Positions 1-5,997 of a stretch of 5,997 bases of DNA are shown piece after piece. The DNA comes from Candidatus Zixiibacteriota bacterium (lineage in GTDB: Bacteria; Zixibacteria; MSB-5A5; WJJR01), in contig JAGVEK010000550.1 of assembly GCA_020058315.1 (NCBI GenBank), positions 1-5,997 of the forward strand, in the 5' to 3' direction. A model generated the notes under the pieces. The model searched no databases. It had not been told where the DNA came from and saw only the letters and a program-made list of their open reading frames with translations. How positions within the stretch are numbered: position 1 is the first letter of the stretch; every line of letters begins with the position of its first letter. The translations under genes were made by a program, and so were the position numbers.

Positions 1-572
1 CCGATCAGCAGCGAAACACGGGCCATGACCGTGTAACCGAAGTGCGCCCCGAAGGCAACCATAATGAATCCAATACCGGTCGATGCGACCCACCCCAGCG
101 GACCGGTGTGCGGCTTGGAGAAATAGAAATAGATCAGGGTGGTGAGCACACCAGCAATAATCAGGACGTTTCGGATCGAATCGAGAGGTAACAGCGTGCG
201 CCCCACTTGGGGCAGGACCATACCGTGAAGCTGCTGAATAAACATGATGCCGGCGGTGCTGCCGATCACGAACGCCAATGGCAGCCTGGTCATCCACCCG
301 ATCCTGGGAAAGAACCGCGCAAACATCAGCAGGCCCAGAACACCGGGAAAGATGACAATCCATTGACCATCCTGCGTCAGAGGCATCCAAACCTGCTGCC
401 GGATGACCGACTGGAAGATCAGCCCGAAGAAGTACCCGGCTGACAACCCTGCGAACACATGCTCGGCCAGCTTGAACATGGGATTGTCTTTGTACAGAAA
501 TGAGAAGATCGCCAGCGTGAAGAACGCGGTTGGCAGAAGGGCGAAAAACGGGTGCGATATCCAGTCAAACAT
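1..572 (-). CDS. Polytopic membrane protein, 3' end beyond window, function unknown
   Basis: Reading the minus strand from the ATG at 572, the frame is open for 190 codons to base 1, so the gene runs past the left edge. It begins MFDWISHPFFALLPTAFF. Hydrophobic stretches lie at about 7-26, 37-56, 70-86, 96-113, 132-151 and 158-178, so at least six membrane spans are expected. A segment with a glutamate and histidine beside the second span (FKLAEHVFAGLSAGYFFG, 33-50) is unusual for a membrane helix and may be functionally important. No family was recognised. It starts six bases after the stop of the two-span protein and belongs to the same membrane module. Short plus-strand frames in this stretch are shadows of it. 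Confidence 0.82.
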   Translation of the reverse strand, partial: MFDWISHPFFALLPTAFFTLAIFSFLYKDNPMFKLAEHVFAGLSAGYFFGLIFQSVIRQQVWMPLTQDGQWIVIFPGVLGLLMFARFFPRIGWMTRLPLAFVIGSTAGIMFIQQLHGMVLPQVGRTLLPLDSIRNVLIIAGVLTTLIYFYFSKPHTGPLGWVASTGIGFIMVAFGAHFGYTVMARVSLLI

Positions 573-586
573 GAGTGGCTACACCT
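570..586 (-). promoter_or_regulatory. Start region of the last gene: AGGTG and six-base spacer
   Basis: AGGTG (586-582) lies inside the end of the preceding gene, nine bases before the ATG at 572-570. The preceding stop TAG (581-579) is in the same frame as this ATG, so translation cannot start further upstream and the ATG is the first possible start. Confidence 0.5.
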
Positions 587-1454
587 GACCTGCACGTGCC
601 TGTTGGCGGCGCATCATGAAGTGGCCTGCATTTCCCAGGATAATGAACGAGATGATGAGAAAATGAATCAATGACTGGGCGTCCATGCCGAGACTGGCTT
701 TGTCCGCATGGCCGATGAGTTGCTCGTATTCTGCCGCCCCTTTCATCCCTCCCAGCAGCCCAATCAATTGATGCGAGTGAATATAGGAAAGCATTTTGGG
801 GGCCATGATCGCGGTCACCCCAGCGACCATTGGCAGCCCAAAGCGCGCATTCACCAAAGCAACCCAGTAGTCCGTCATCGCGTTATCCGAGATGATCAGG
901 ACAAACTTGACCGAGTCGTAATTGGGGACTTGCCGCATGAGCGGAATATCTTCAAGACGGGTGCCACGGTGATCGGCGGGAAAAATGTCCGCGATCTTTG
1001 AACCCATGCCCAGCAGGACTGCTGAGTAGTTGGCCTTGTAACCCAGATTGACGTAGTCCACACCGTAGCTCTTGTGGAATTCTGCACCGATTGAATCGAG
1101 CAGCCGGTCGGCAATCGACGGCCCGCCCATTCCTACGTTCGACAGACCCACCACGCGGAGGTTCTTGCGGAAACAGTGGCGCAACCCGGCAACGGCCATC
1201 GGCTCAGTTTCAGGAAGCGTTGACGGCCAGAAATCAAAAGGGAACAGCACAACCGAGCCTGAGGGCAGGCTGTCGACGGCATTGAAGAACGCTCGCGATT
1301 CCGGCGTCACCGGCGTAGGGAGGTGCAATGGCCACACGACTGGAATAATCACGGACGCGAAGATCAGCGAGTAGAGGATCCGCCGGTCGACGGCCTGCAG
1401 ACGCTGCCAGAAGGGCGCCCTCGGTACCGGCTGAGCAGGGCGTAATTCGCTCAT
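579..1454 (-). CDS. Two-span membrane protein with a probable extracytoplasmic domain, function unknown
   Basis: This 291-residue protein has membrane segments at about 26-44 and 261-280. Both outer ends are positively charged (QRLQAVDRR before the first, MMRRQQARAGQ after the second), so by the positive-inside rule the domain at 45-258 faces outside. Notable parts are VVLFPFDFWPSTLPETEPMA (68-87), an arginine-rich helix LRHCFRKNLRVVGLS (91-105), YGVDYVNLGYKANYSA (130-145), VAGVTAIMAP (210-219) and LIGLLGGMKGAAEYEQLIG (230-248). I recall unnamed bacterial proteins with this DYVNLGYK and GAAEYE pattern, usually near DUF6754 genes, but cannot verify it. The domain parallels that of the DUF6754-like protein encoded at 2097-3128. 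It alternates predicted strands and helices, like a Rossmann or binding-protein fold, but shows no nucleotide-binding or protease signature and no signal peptidase site. Its start shares one base with the upstream stop, and the next gene begins six bases after its own stop. Confidence 0.87.
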   Translation of the reverse strand: MSELRPAQPVPRAPFWQRLQAVDRRILYSLIFASVIIPVVWPLHLPTPVTPESRAFFNAVDSLPSGSVVLFPFDFWPSTLPETEPMAVAGLRHCFRKNLRVVGLSNVGMGGPSIADRLLDSIGAEFHKSYGVDYVNLGYKANYSAVLLGMGSKIADIFPADHRGTRLEDIPLMRQVPNYDSVKFVLIISDNAMTDYWVALVNARFGLPMVAGVTAIMAPKMLSYIHSHQLIGLLGGMKGAAEYEQLIGHADKASLGMDAQSLIHFLIISFIILGNAGHFMMRRQQARAGQV

Positions 1455-1466
1455 TATCCCCGCCCC
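1452..1466 (-). promoter_or_regulatory. Ribosome binding site and TAATG coupling junction
   Basis: On the minus strand a G-rich stretch (1466-1458) reads GGGGCGGGG just before TAATG, where the stop of the six-span protein (1456-1454) and the start of the next gene (1454-1452) share one base. This arrangement typically gives translational coupling, so the two products are probably made in linked amounts. Confidence 0.55.
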
Positions 1467-2074
1467 AGGTAGGTGCGTTCAACACCGAGGATGATCCGCA
1501 ACGACATCGAGGCTGCACCCAGGGCGGCACCAATGAGAATGCCGCGCTGGACCGCCATTGATGGGACCGTCATGATCCAGTCGGCCCACGCGGGCAGACC
1601 GTGGTAGATGTACTGGCCCATCGGAATCCGCCCCAGCATCACAACCATTGCGGCGACAAGCAATATCGCAGAGGACACCGAACGCGCGCGGAAGGCACGA
1701 TAGGCCGCCGAGGCAATGAAGAAAGCCAAAACCGAAAACATGGTCGACATCATCGGCGCCTGGATGCGCTGGAAGAGACCATCAAAAAGCGTGCCGCCAC
1801 CGATCCCAAACACGACTCCGGAACCACCCATGACGACAAAACACACCAACAGGCACGCGGAGTAGAAACGATCTTCGTGGCGCGTGGATATCTTCTGCCA
1901 ATGCACACGCACAATTGAGACCGCCCCGAGCAGAAGCGCGAACCCCCCGACGATGCTCTGCCATGTCAGTGCCGTCTCGGAAGCCGCATCGACCATGCTC
2001 CCGCGCCCGAAAAAGGCGATGATCATCAGCGCACCGGAGATGAATGCGACAAGGACGGGAAGGCGGGTTTTCAT
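1454..2074 (-). CDS. Polytopic membrane protein of about six spans, function unknown
   Basis: From the ATG at 2074 the product has 206 residues. Hydrophobic stretches lie at about 5-22, 39-55, 72-90, 104-125, 134-150 and 177-197, so it is an integral inner-membrane protein. Charged loops are short: RVHWQKISTRHEDR (56-69) and YRAFRARS (125-132) are positive and probably cytoplasmic. The part around IQAPMMSTMFSVLAFFIASA (104-123) followed by the arginine-rich loop seems the most family-like and matches my memory of unnamed proteins encoded beside DUF6754, but I cannot assign a family. A TTG at 2083 would add three residues; the ATG is preferred because MKTRLPVLVAF is a natural membrane N-terminus and a weak GGAT lies eight bases before it. 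It follows the DUF6754-like stop by 22 bases, and its TAA shares one base with the next ATG. A channel, transporter or scaffold role is possible; nothing in the sequence decides. Confidence 0.85.
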   Translation of the reverse strand: MKTRLPVLVAFISGALMIIAFFGRGSMVDAASETALTWQSIVGGFALLLGAVSIVRVHWQKISTRHEDRFYSACLLVCFVVMGGSGVVFGIGGGTLFDGLFQRIQAPMMSTMFSVLAFFIASAAYRAFRARSVSSAILLVAAMVVMLGRIPMGQYIYHGLPAWADWIMTVPSMAVQRGILIGAALGAASMSLRIILGVERTYLGRG

Positions 2075-2096
2075 CGGCGGCAATCCAACTCGGCGG

Positions 2097-3128
2097 TCAC
2101 TTGGCCTCGAACATGGTTAGCAGCCAGCCGGGATTCCATCCGGCGCTGACTGCTATAGTGCCGACCACGACAGCGGCGGCGATCAATACCTTCATCAGGT
2201 CCTGCCCCTTCAGAGATCCCAGCATTCTCGGGTCACCCGACAGGTAGGCACTTGCGGCGTAGAGCTCTTCGCCAATCAGCGTGTAGTCACAGGCGGCGAT
2301 GAAGAACGGCAACTGATCGGGGGAGGCCGTGCCGGCGATTTGGATTGCGCCGGTCGACTGTCCCACCTCGGCGATCAGGAGCGACTCCGCGGTGAATTGC
2401 CCCATGTAGATCGCCGCCGCGGGACGCTCGCGCAGCATCATCCCCCCCACGCGCGCAGAATAGGAGAACGACTCCCCGGCGACGTACTGCACGGTCTGGG
2501 GATCGAGATGTTCCACGCCTTCATCGAAGTACGCTTCGCGCACGATCTCCTGCGCCGCCGCCATCGGCAGTGGATACAGAACCGGCACCCGGAGAGGCGT
2601 CGCATACCGCGCGGTCACCCGGGCCACTCTGCCCAGAATCGACAATCCAGCGATCGTCTGAATTTCATCGAGGTCCCCTGTTCCTGGGATGAAAACGATG
2701 GGACGGCCCATTTCTGTTGCCCGGCCCACCGCTTCATCCACTGCCGAGAGACCGGGAATGGGACGGACATACATCTTCGCACCACGCCGGGCTTGTGTGA
2801 TGTACCAGAGCACCGCCCCGGCGAAGATCAAGGACAGGACCAGCGCGTTAGTGCGTTCGACGCGGAAAAGGCCGGCGAACTGACTGGCAGCCGGTAAGGT
2901 GGACAAACCCGGTAGCGACGAGCCGAGACAAACCATCCAGAACCCAGTGAACGCCCCAATCAAGACCTCCCACAGGGAGCCAGCCGTGTCGCTGCCCGGG
3001 CGTAGGGGCGTATTGCAACACGCCCCGACGATTGGACGGCGGGGCATTCTCTCAGAGACCATCCGGTCCACTCGCACTTGCCCCATCCTCAAAAACATCG
3101 CTCCCAGCAGACGACTTTCGTTGTTCAT
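2097..3128 (-). CDS. Membrane-anchored protein resembling DUF6754, function unknown
   Basis: The product is 343 residues from the first ATG, which overlaps the isomerase stop as ATGA. Hydrophobic segments at about 53-73, 95-113 and 313-330 look membrane-spanning. Between the last two lies a soluble domain (about 114-310) that starts after a positive stretch (QARRGAKMYVR), so it probably faces the cytoplasm. Segments such as IPGLSAVDEAVGRATEMGRP (124-143), IQIAGTASPDQLPFF (262-276) and CDYTLIGEELYAASAYLS (280-297) match my recollection of DUF6754, an uncharacterised family; this is recall, not a search. The domain resembles that of the protein encoded at 579-1454. The start is doubtful: residues 1-50 are not obviously conserved, have no strong ribosome binding site, and include a palindromic repeat (residues 33-43). 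Later in-frame starts exist, for example TTG at 2963 two bases after GGAGG, or ATG at 2936, though the latter would cut the first membrane segment. No enzymatic motif was recognised. Confidence 0.85.
   Translation of the reverse strand: MNNESRLLGAMFLRMGQVRVDRMVSERMPRRPIVGACCNTPLRPGSDTAGSLWEVLIGAFTGFWMVCLGSSLPGLSTLPAASQFAGLFRVERTNALVLSLIFAGAVLWYITQARRGAKMYVRPIPGLSAVDEAVGRATEMGRPIVFIPGTGDLDEIQTIAGLSILGRVARVTARYATPLRVPVLYPLPMAAAQEIVREAYFDEGVEHLDPQTVQYVAGESFSYSARVGGMMLRERPAAAIYMGQFTAESLLIAEVGQSTGAIQIAGTASPDQLPFFIAACDYTLIGEELYAASAYLSGDPRMLGSLKGQDLMKVLIAAAVVVGTIAVSAGWNPGWLLTMFEAK
3001..3030. repeat. 30-base palindromic hairpin element (GTAGGGGCG type)
   Basis: The left arm is CGTAGGGGCGTATTG (3001-3015), and the right arm (3016-3030) is its reverse complement apart from two positions (3004/3027 and 3012/3019). 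In RNA from the minus strand, the second mismatch becomes a G-U pair. Arms of this GTAGGGGCG...CGCCCC type with a TTGCAA centre match my recollection of a small dispersed palindrome found in intergenic regions of several bacterial phyla; only one copy is seen here. It lies inside the predicted N-terminus of the DUF6754-like protein (residues 33-43). No T run follows on the minus strand, so it is not an intrinsic terminator. Confidence 0.7.
3125..3128 (-). other. ATGA stop/start overlap between the PGI/PMI and DUF6754-like genes
   Basis: The minus strand reads ATGA, with the isomerase TGA at 3127-3125 and a possible ATG start at 3128-3126. Such overlaps often couple translation of two genes. 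Only a weak GGTG precedes it, and the doubtful N-terminus of the downstream protein means this ATG may not be the start actually used. Confidence 0.5.
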
Positions 3129-4228
3129 CGCACCAGCGACCGCTTGAGAGTATCGATCGCGGCGATCGGCGTGGGGTCCTGGCCGTTGAGAATGGCCAGA
3201 TGATAGCTGATGAAATCCCCGGTTTGAACCAGTGAGAGCATACGATCCAGCCGACCGTGCCCTTCAGCCTGCAGACGGATGAGAGGAATCTGGAAATCGC
3301 GCATCATTCGCTGGAAGGCCTCCTGTTGTGCTACAGCTGCTGGGTGGTCTTCCTCGCTGGACAAGATGATGACGGCGAGTTGCTCGGACGCATTTCCAAA
3401 CGCGGCGAGTCCCACGATCTCGTTGTGCGTCACTTCCGGGAATGCGTTGGCGAAGGCCAGCGCCTTGCTGTTCTCACAAAGCTGGGTCTTGATGCGCGCG
3501 GCGATCACATCGGTTGTGCCGCTGGTCCCGAGAATCGCCACAATCCGTCCGGCAACATTGGTTGCTGCCTGTTTCGCCGGATTCCTCTCCAGAGGGCAGG
3601 CCCGATCCAATAGGGACACACGTCCTGCCAGGAAAGATGATGTTGCGAGCAGTTCACTGGTCAGGGCCGACAACAGAACCGATGGATTGTTACCGGCCAC
3701 TCCCCAGTGTGCCATTGCCAGCATGACACCGCCAAACGAATACCCAAGTGCAGCGCGCGGCATGAGACCATTGGGCAGCCGGATCAGTGGCCAACGATGT
3801 TCCTGGGCCAGGGCCGCAAGCCGTCCCCCTGAAGCCAAAGCCAGAATCCTCCGGCAACCGCGCCGGGCCGCCTCAGCAACAGCCGCCAGCACTTCCTCGG
3901 TATTGCCGGAGTAACTCGACGCAATGACAAACCAGTGGTCATTGATGAAGGCGGGAAGCCGATGGTTTCGAACCACCACGATGGGGATGGGAGACTCGGC
4001 TTCCCAGTAGGAGCGCGCCAGATCCCCCCCGATCGCCGAGCCGCCCATGCCACAAATACAAACCCCCTGTGGCGTGGTTGGCTTCTGCGCAGACCAGTCA
4101 ATTTCGCCCGGCAACCGCAGCGATTTTTCCAAATGATCCGGAAAAGCAGCGATGGCATCATGCATGAGCCCGGCATCGAGATCGCGATGCCGTTTGGGGT
4201 TGTCAAGAATCGATGCTGTCATCTCCAT
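3125..4228 (-). CDS. Bifunctional phosphoglucose/phosphomannose isomerase (SIS fold)
   Basis: This 367-residue protein should interconvert glucose 6-phosphate or mannose 6-phosphate with fructose 6-phosphate in the cytoplasm, linking glycolysis to mannose-based sugar nucleotides. It has the hallmarks of the PGI/PMI branch of the SIS superfamily: GMGGSAIGGD (60-69), SSYSGNTEEVL (104-114), the phosphate-loop region PRAALGY (157-163), then CENSKA (251-256) and PEVTHNEI (264-271) in the C-terminal domain. By family knowledge from the crenarchaeal enzyme, Arg158, Glu252, His268 and Lys362 (in DTLKRSL) are the likely catalytic or binding residues, and all are present. Classical PGI of about 550 residues is different in sequence. 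The ATG at 4228 has GGAAG four bases upstream; a second ATG at 4222 is less likely because a GGAG directly abuts it. It lies 38 bases after ptsI and its stop overlaps the next start, so co-transcription is likely. Relative activity on glucose and mannose cannot be read from sequence. Confidence 0.93.
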   Translation of the reverse strand: MEMTASILDNPKRHRDLDAGLMHDAIAAFPDHLEKSLRLPGEIDWSAQKPTTPQGVCICGMGGSAIGGDLARSYWEAESPIPIVVVRNHRLPAFINDHWFVIASSYSGNTEEVLAAVAEAARRGCRRILALASGGRLAALAQEHRWPLIRLPNGLMPRAALGYSFGGVMLAMAHWGVAGNNPSVLLSALTSELLATSSFLAGRVSLLDRACPLERNPAKQAATNVAGRIVAILGTSGTTDVIAARIKTQLCENSKALAFANAFPEVTHNEIVGLAAFGNASEQLAVIILSSEEDHPAAVAQQEAFQRMMRDFQIPLIRLQAEGHGRLDRMLSLVQTGDFISYHLAILNGQDPTPIAAIDTLKRSLVR

Positions 4229-4232
4229 AGGA

Positions 4233-4243
4233 CTTCCGCTCCC
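4233..4243 (-). promoter_or_regulatory. Ribosome binding site for the PGI/PMI gene
   Basis: Reading the minus strand, GGGAG (4243-4239) and GGAAG (4237-4233) lie 10 and 4 bases before the ATG at 4228. They favour that ATG over the in-frame ATG six bases further on. The 38-base gap after ptsI shows no terminator-like stem followed by a T run. Confidence 0.5.
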
Positions 4244-4266
4244 ACTCGGCCCAAACGCGCCCCGGC

Positions 4267-5997
4267 CTACACTTTGATCCCGTGCCGGCCGGCAAATCGC
4301 ATGGCCGCGTCGCGACCCTTTTCGAGTGACGAGATGCGCACGAAACGATCCACAAATTCCCGCGCATCAGAGTAGCGAAGCGAACGGATGATTGATTTGA
4401 TCTTTGGAATCGAATTCGGATGGCAGGAGAGTGAATCGATCCCCAAACCCAGCAGGATCGGCGCAACCTGGGGATCGGTGGCAATCTCTCCGCAAATCGC
4501 GACCGGCCGGCGGAATTTGTGTCCGGCTTTGATCACCGCTGCGATTTGCCGCCAGAGCGCTGGATGCCAGCGATCGTGCGGATGCGAAACGGCTCGATTC
4601 CCGCGATCGGCAACCACGGTGTACTGCAGGAGATCATTGCTGCCGATCGAGAGAAAATCGGACGCCTTGGCTAATTCGTCTATCATACAAACCGAGGCAG
4701 GGGTTTCGATCATGATTCCCAGCGGCGTTCTGGGATTGAACTTCACACCCTTGTTCTTCAGCGTCTCCTTGGCCACCAGCCAATGATCCTGCGCGGCGCG
4801 AAATTCGTCCAGATCGATCACCATGGGCAACATGACCGAGACCGGTCCCCAGGCCGACGCCGCGAGCAACGCCCGAAACTGTACCGCCAGGGTATTGGGA
4901 TAACGCAAAGAGAGACGAAGACCGCGCAGGCCGAGCGCGGGATTGGGTTCGGGAGTACGACCGGGAATCACTTTGTCGCTCCCAAGATCAAACGTACGCA
5001 CCACCAGCGGCCGCCCGCCAAGCGCCTCAATGGCCTCGCGATACGCTGCGCGTTGCTGCACCTCAGAAGGGTATCTCGCATGTTCGAGAAATATGTACTC
5101 AGTTCGATACAGACCCACCCCATCCGCACCGGCCTCAACCGCCGACAGAGCTTCGCGGCCAAGATCAATATTGGCCATGAGCCGGATGTTGTGGCGATCA
5201 GGCGTCGTAGCAGGTAGTTCCCGCAAAGCCTCAAACTTCCGCGGCCAGGGCGCCAGCGTCCGTTTTTTCTTACGCTCGATGAACTCGATGGTCGCCTGAT
5301 CCGGTTCCAGGATCACTAAACCGTTGTAGCCATCGACGGCCACCTGACTTCCCGGTCGCACAAGACGTACGTCCAGCCCGACACCGACCACAGCAGGTAC
5401 GCGGAGCGACTTGGCCAGCAGCGCCGTGTGTGAAGTCTGTCCGCCGCCCTCGGTCACGATCCCGAGCACGCAATCGCGTTTCAGCCCGATGATCTCCGAG
5501 GGTGTGATATTGTCCGCGAAGACGATCACTGGTGAAGACAGAGGCTGGCTCAAGGTAGCGCCGAGACCGAGGAGGACATTGATGACACGCGCCTTGACGG
5601 CTTGGACGTCATTGGCCATTTCCCGAAGATAGGGATCGGAAGCTTTCGCGATGGATTGCTGCGCTTCGCTGAGCACACGCGAAAAGGCGTTCTCGGCGGC
5701 GATGCGTTCGCGTTCGATCAAACCTCTGACTTGAGCGTCGATCGCGGCATCGTCGACAATCATTATCTGCGCATCGAAGATCTTCGCAAGAGCCGACCCC
5801 ATAGACCCGCCGGAATCGGCTTTCAAGCGGAGCAGATCCTGCCGGACGAGCGCGAGCGCGCCGGCCAGCCGCTGCAACTCCGCGTCGACTTCGCTGGGGG
5901 CAGTAAGGTGCCGAGTCGGCGGCTGTTCATGCCGTGCACTGTAGACAAACGCCGGACCCAAGGCGATGCCAGCGGCGGCCGGTATTCCCCGCCAGCG
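4267..5997 (-). CDS. ptsI: PTS enzyme I (phosphoenolpyruvate-protein phosphotransferase), 5' end beyond window
   Basis: Enzyme I takes phosphate from phosphoenolpyruvate onto a histidine and passes it to HPr in the cytoplasm, the first step of the sugar phosphotransferase system. The frame is open to the right edge, giving 576 visible residues. The usual N-terminal pattern GIPAAAGIALGPA starts at visible residue 4, so only a few codons are missing; the TTG at 5961 is internal, not the start. Domain order is normal: HPr-binding N-terminal domain (about 3-140), swivelling phosphohistidine domain with GGGQTSHTALLAKSL (His190, codon 5430-5428), then the PEP-binding barrel (about 260-560). Numbered from the edge, Arg298, Arg334, Glu431, Asp455 (SNDLLQY), Arg465 (DRGN) and Cys502 (AICGEIA, codon 4494-4492) fall on or within two positions of the E. 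coli catalytic residues. This suits a working enzyme and separates it from PEP synthase and pyruvate phosphate dikinase. HPr and sugar permeases are not in view, so the role could be transport or regulation only. Confidence 0.96.
   Translation of the reverse strand, partial: RWRGIPAAAGIALGPAFVYSARHEQPPTRHLTAPSEVDAELQRLAGALALVRQDLLRLKADSGGSMGSALAKIFDAQIMIVDDAAIDAQVRGLIERERIAAENAFSRVLSEAQQSIAKASDPYLREMANDVQAVKARVINVLLGLGATLSQPLSSPVIVFADNITPSEIIGLKRDCVLGIVTEGGGQTSHTALLAKSLRVPAVVGVGLDVRLVRPGSQVAVDGYNGLVILEPDQATIEFIERKKKRTLAPWPRKFEALRELPATTPDRHNIRLMANIDLGREALSAVEAGADGVGLYRTEYIFLEHARYPSEVQQRAAYREAIEALGGRPLVVRTFDLGSDKVIPGRTPEPNPALGLRGLRLSLRYPNTLAVQFRALLAASAWGPVSVMLPMVIDLDEFRAAQDHWLVAKETLKNKGVKFNPRTPLGIMIETPASVCMIDELAKASDFLSIGSNDLLQYTVVADRGNRAVSHPHDRWHPALWRQIAAVIKAGHKFRRPVAICGEIATDPQVAPILLGLGIDSLSCHPNSIPKIKSIIRSLRYSDAREFVDRFVRISSLEKGRDAAMRFAGRHGIKV

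Noticed and set aside
207..588. Two short plus-strand open frames near the left edge
   Set aside because: The minus-strand frame over the same bases is open for 190 codons and encodes a convincing membrane protein, so these are shadows.
579..1454. Secreted solute-binding protein
   Set aside because: The N-terminal hydrophobic segment is preceded by about 25 residues and has no clear cleavage or lipobox site, and a second C-terminal membrane segment is present.
2340..2897. Plus-strand open frame (185 codons) opposite the DUF6754-like gene
   Set aside because: The product is rich in arginine, histidine and glycine without domain features, as expected for the shadow of a GC-rich gene on the other strand.
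3001..3030. Hairpin as an intrinsic terminator between the isomerase and the DUF6754-like gene
   Set aside because: In the direction of transcription it is followed by a GC-rich stretch (CCCGGGCAGCG), not a T run, and the other side has no T run either.
3279..3914. Long plus-strand open frame (211 codons) opposite the isomerase
   Set aside because: It is antisense to a clearly conserved enzyme with intact motifs, has a low-complexity arginine, serine and alanine-rich product and no recognisable domain.
3125..4228. Glucosamine-6-phosphate synthase or another SIS-domain protein instead of an isomerase
   Set aside because: There is no glutaminase domain, and the Glu, His and Lys motifs specific to the PGI/PMI branch are present at the expected positions.
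5959..5961. TTG as the start of ptsI
   Set aside because: Twelve in-frame codons upstream of it encode RWRGIPAAAGIA, the conserved start of enzyme I, so the real start lies beyond the window.

Overview
This window looks like an interior piece of a bacterial chromosome with moderately high GC (estimated by eye, a little under 60%). Every supported gene lies on the minus strand, so the window reads from right to left as one dense, probably polycistronic block with no intergenic gap above about 40 bases. The organism cannot be named from this alone. A PTS enzyme I beside an archaeal/bacterial-type phosphoglucose/phosphomannose isomerase and DUF6754-like membrane proteins suggests a non-proteobacterial, possibly uncultured lineage (for example a candidate phylum of the FCB type). 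That placement is a low-confidence inference.

Layout in transcription order. (1) 5997-4267: ptsI, PTS enzyme I. It is complete except for a few N-terminal codons beyond the right edge, and all catalytic residues are present. (2) 4228-3125: a bifunctional phosphoglucose/phosphomannose isomerase of the SIS fold with its active-site residues intact. (3) 3128-2097: a membrane-anchored protein resembling the uncharacterised DUF6754 family. It overlaps the isomerase stop by four bases, and a 30-base palindromic repeat lies inside its predicted N-terminus. (4) 2074-1454: a protein of about six membrane spans with no known function. (5) 1454-579: a protein with two membrane segments flanking a soluble domain of about 215 residues, no known function. 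(6) 572 to beyond base 1: another polytopic membrane protein, cut by the left edge. Its reading frame stays open to base 1.

The first two genes concern sugar entry and hexose-phosphate interconversion. The last four form a tightly coupled set of uncharacterised membrane proteins (junctions: TAATG overlap, six-base spacer, 22-base spacer), which suggests they make one complex. By eye, the soluble domains of genes 3 and 5 share a motif (YV, 6-7 residues, YSA, three residues, GM) and the same order of predicted strands and helices. Charge distribution puts one in the cytoplasm and the other outside. This possible pair of homologous domains on opposite membrane faces is the most interesting signal here. 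No RNA gene, CRISPR array, insertion sequence, clear promoter or intrinsic terminator was found.
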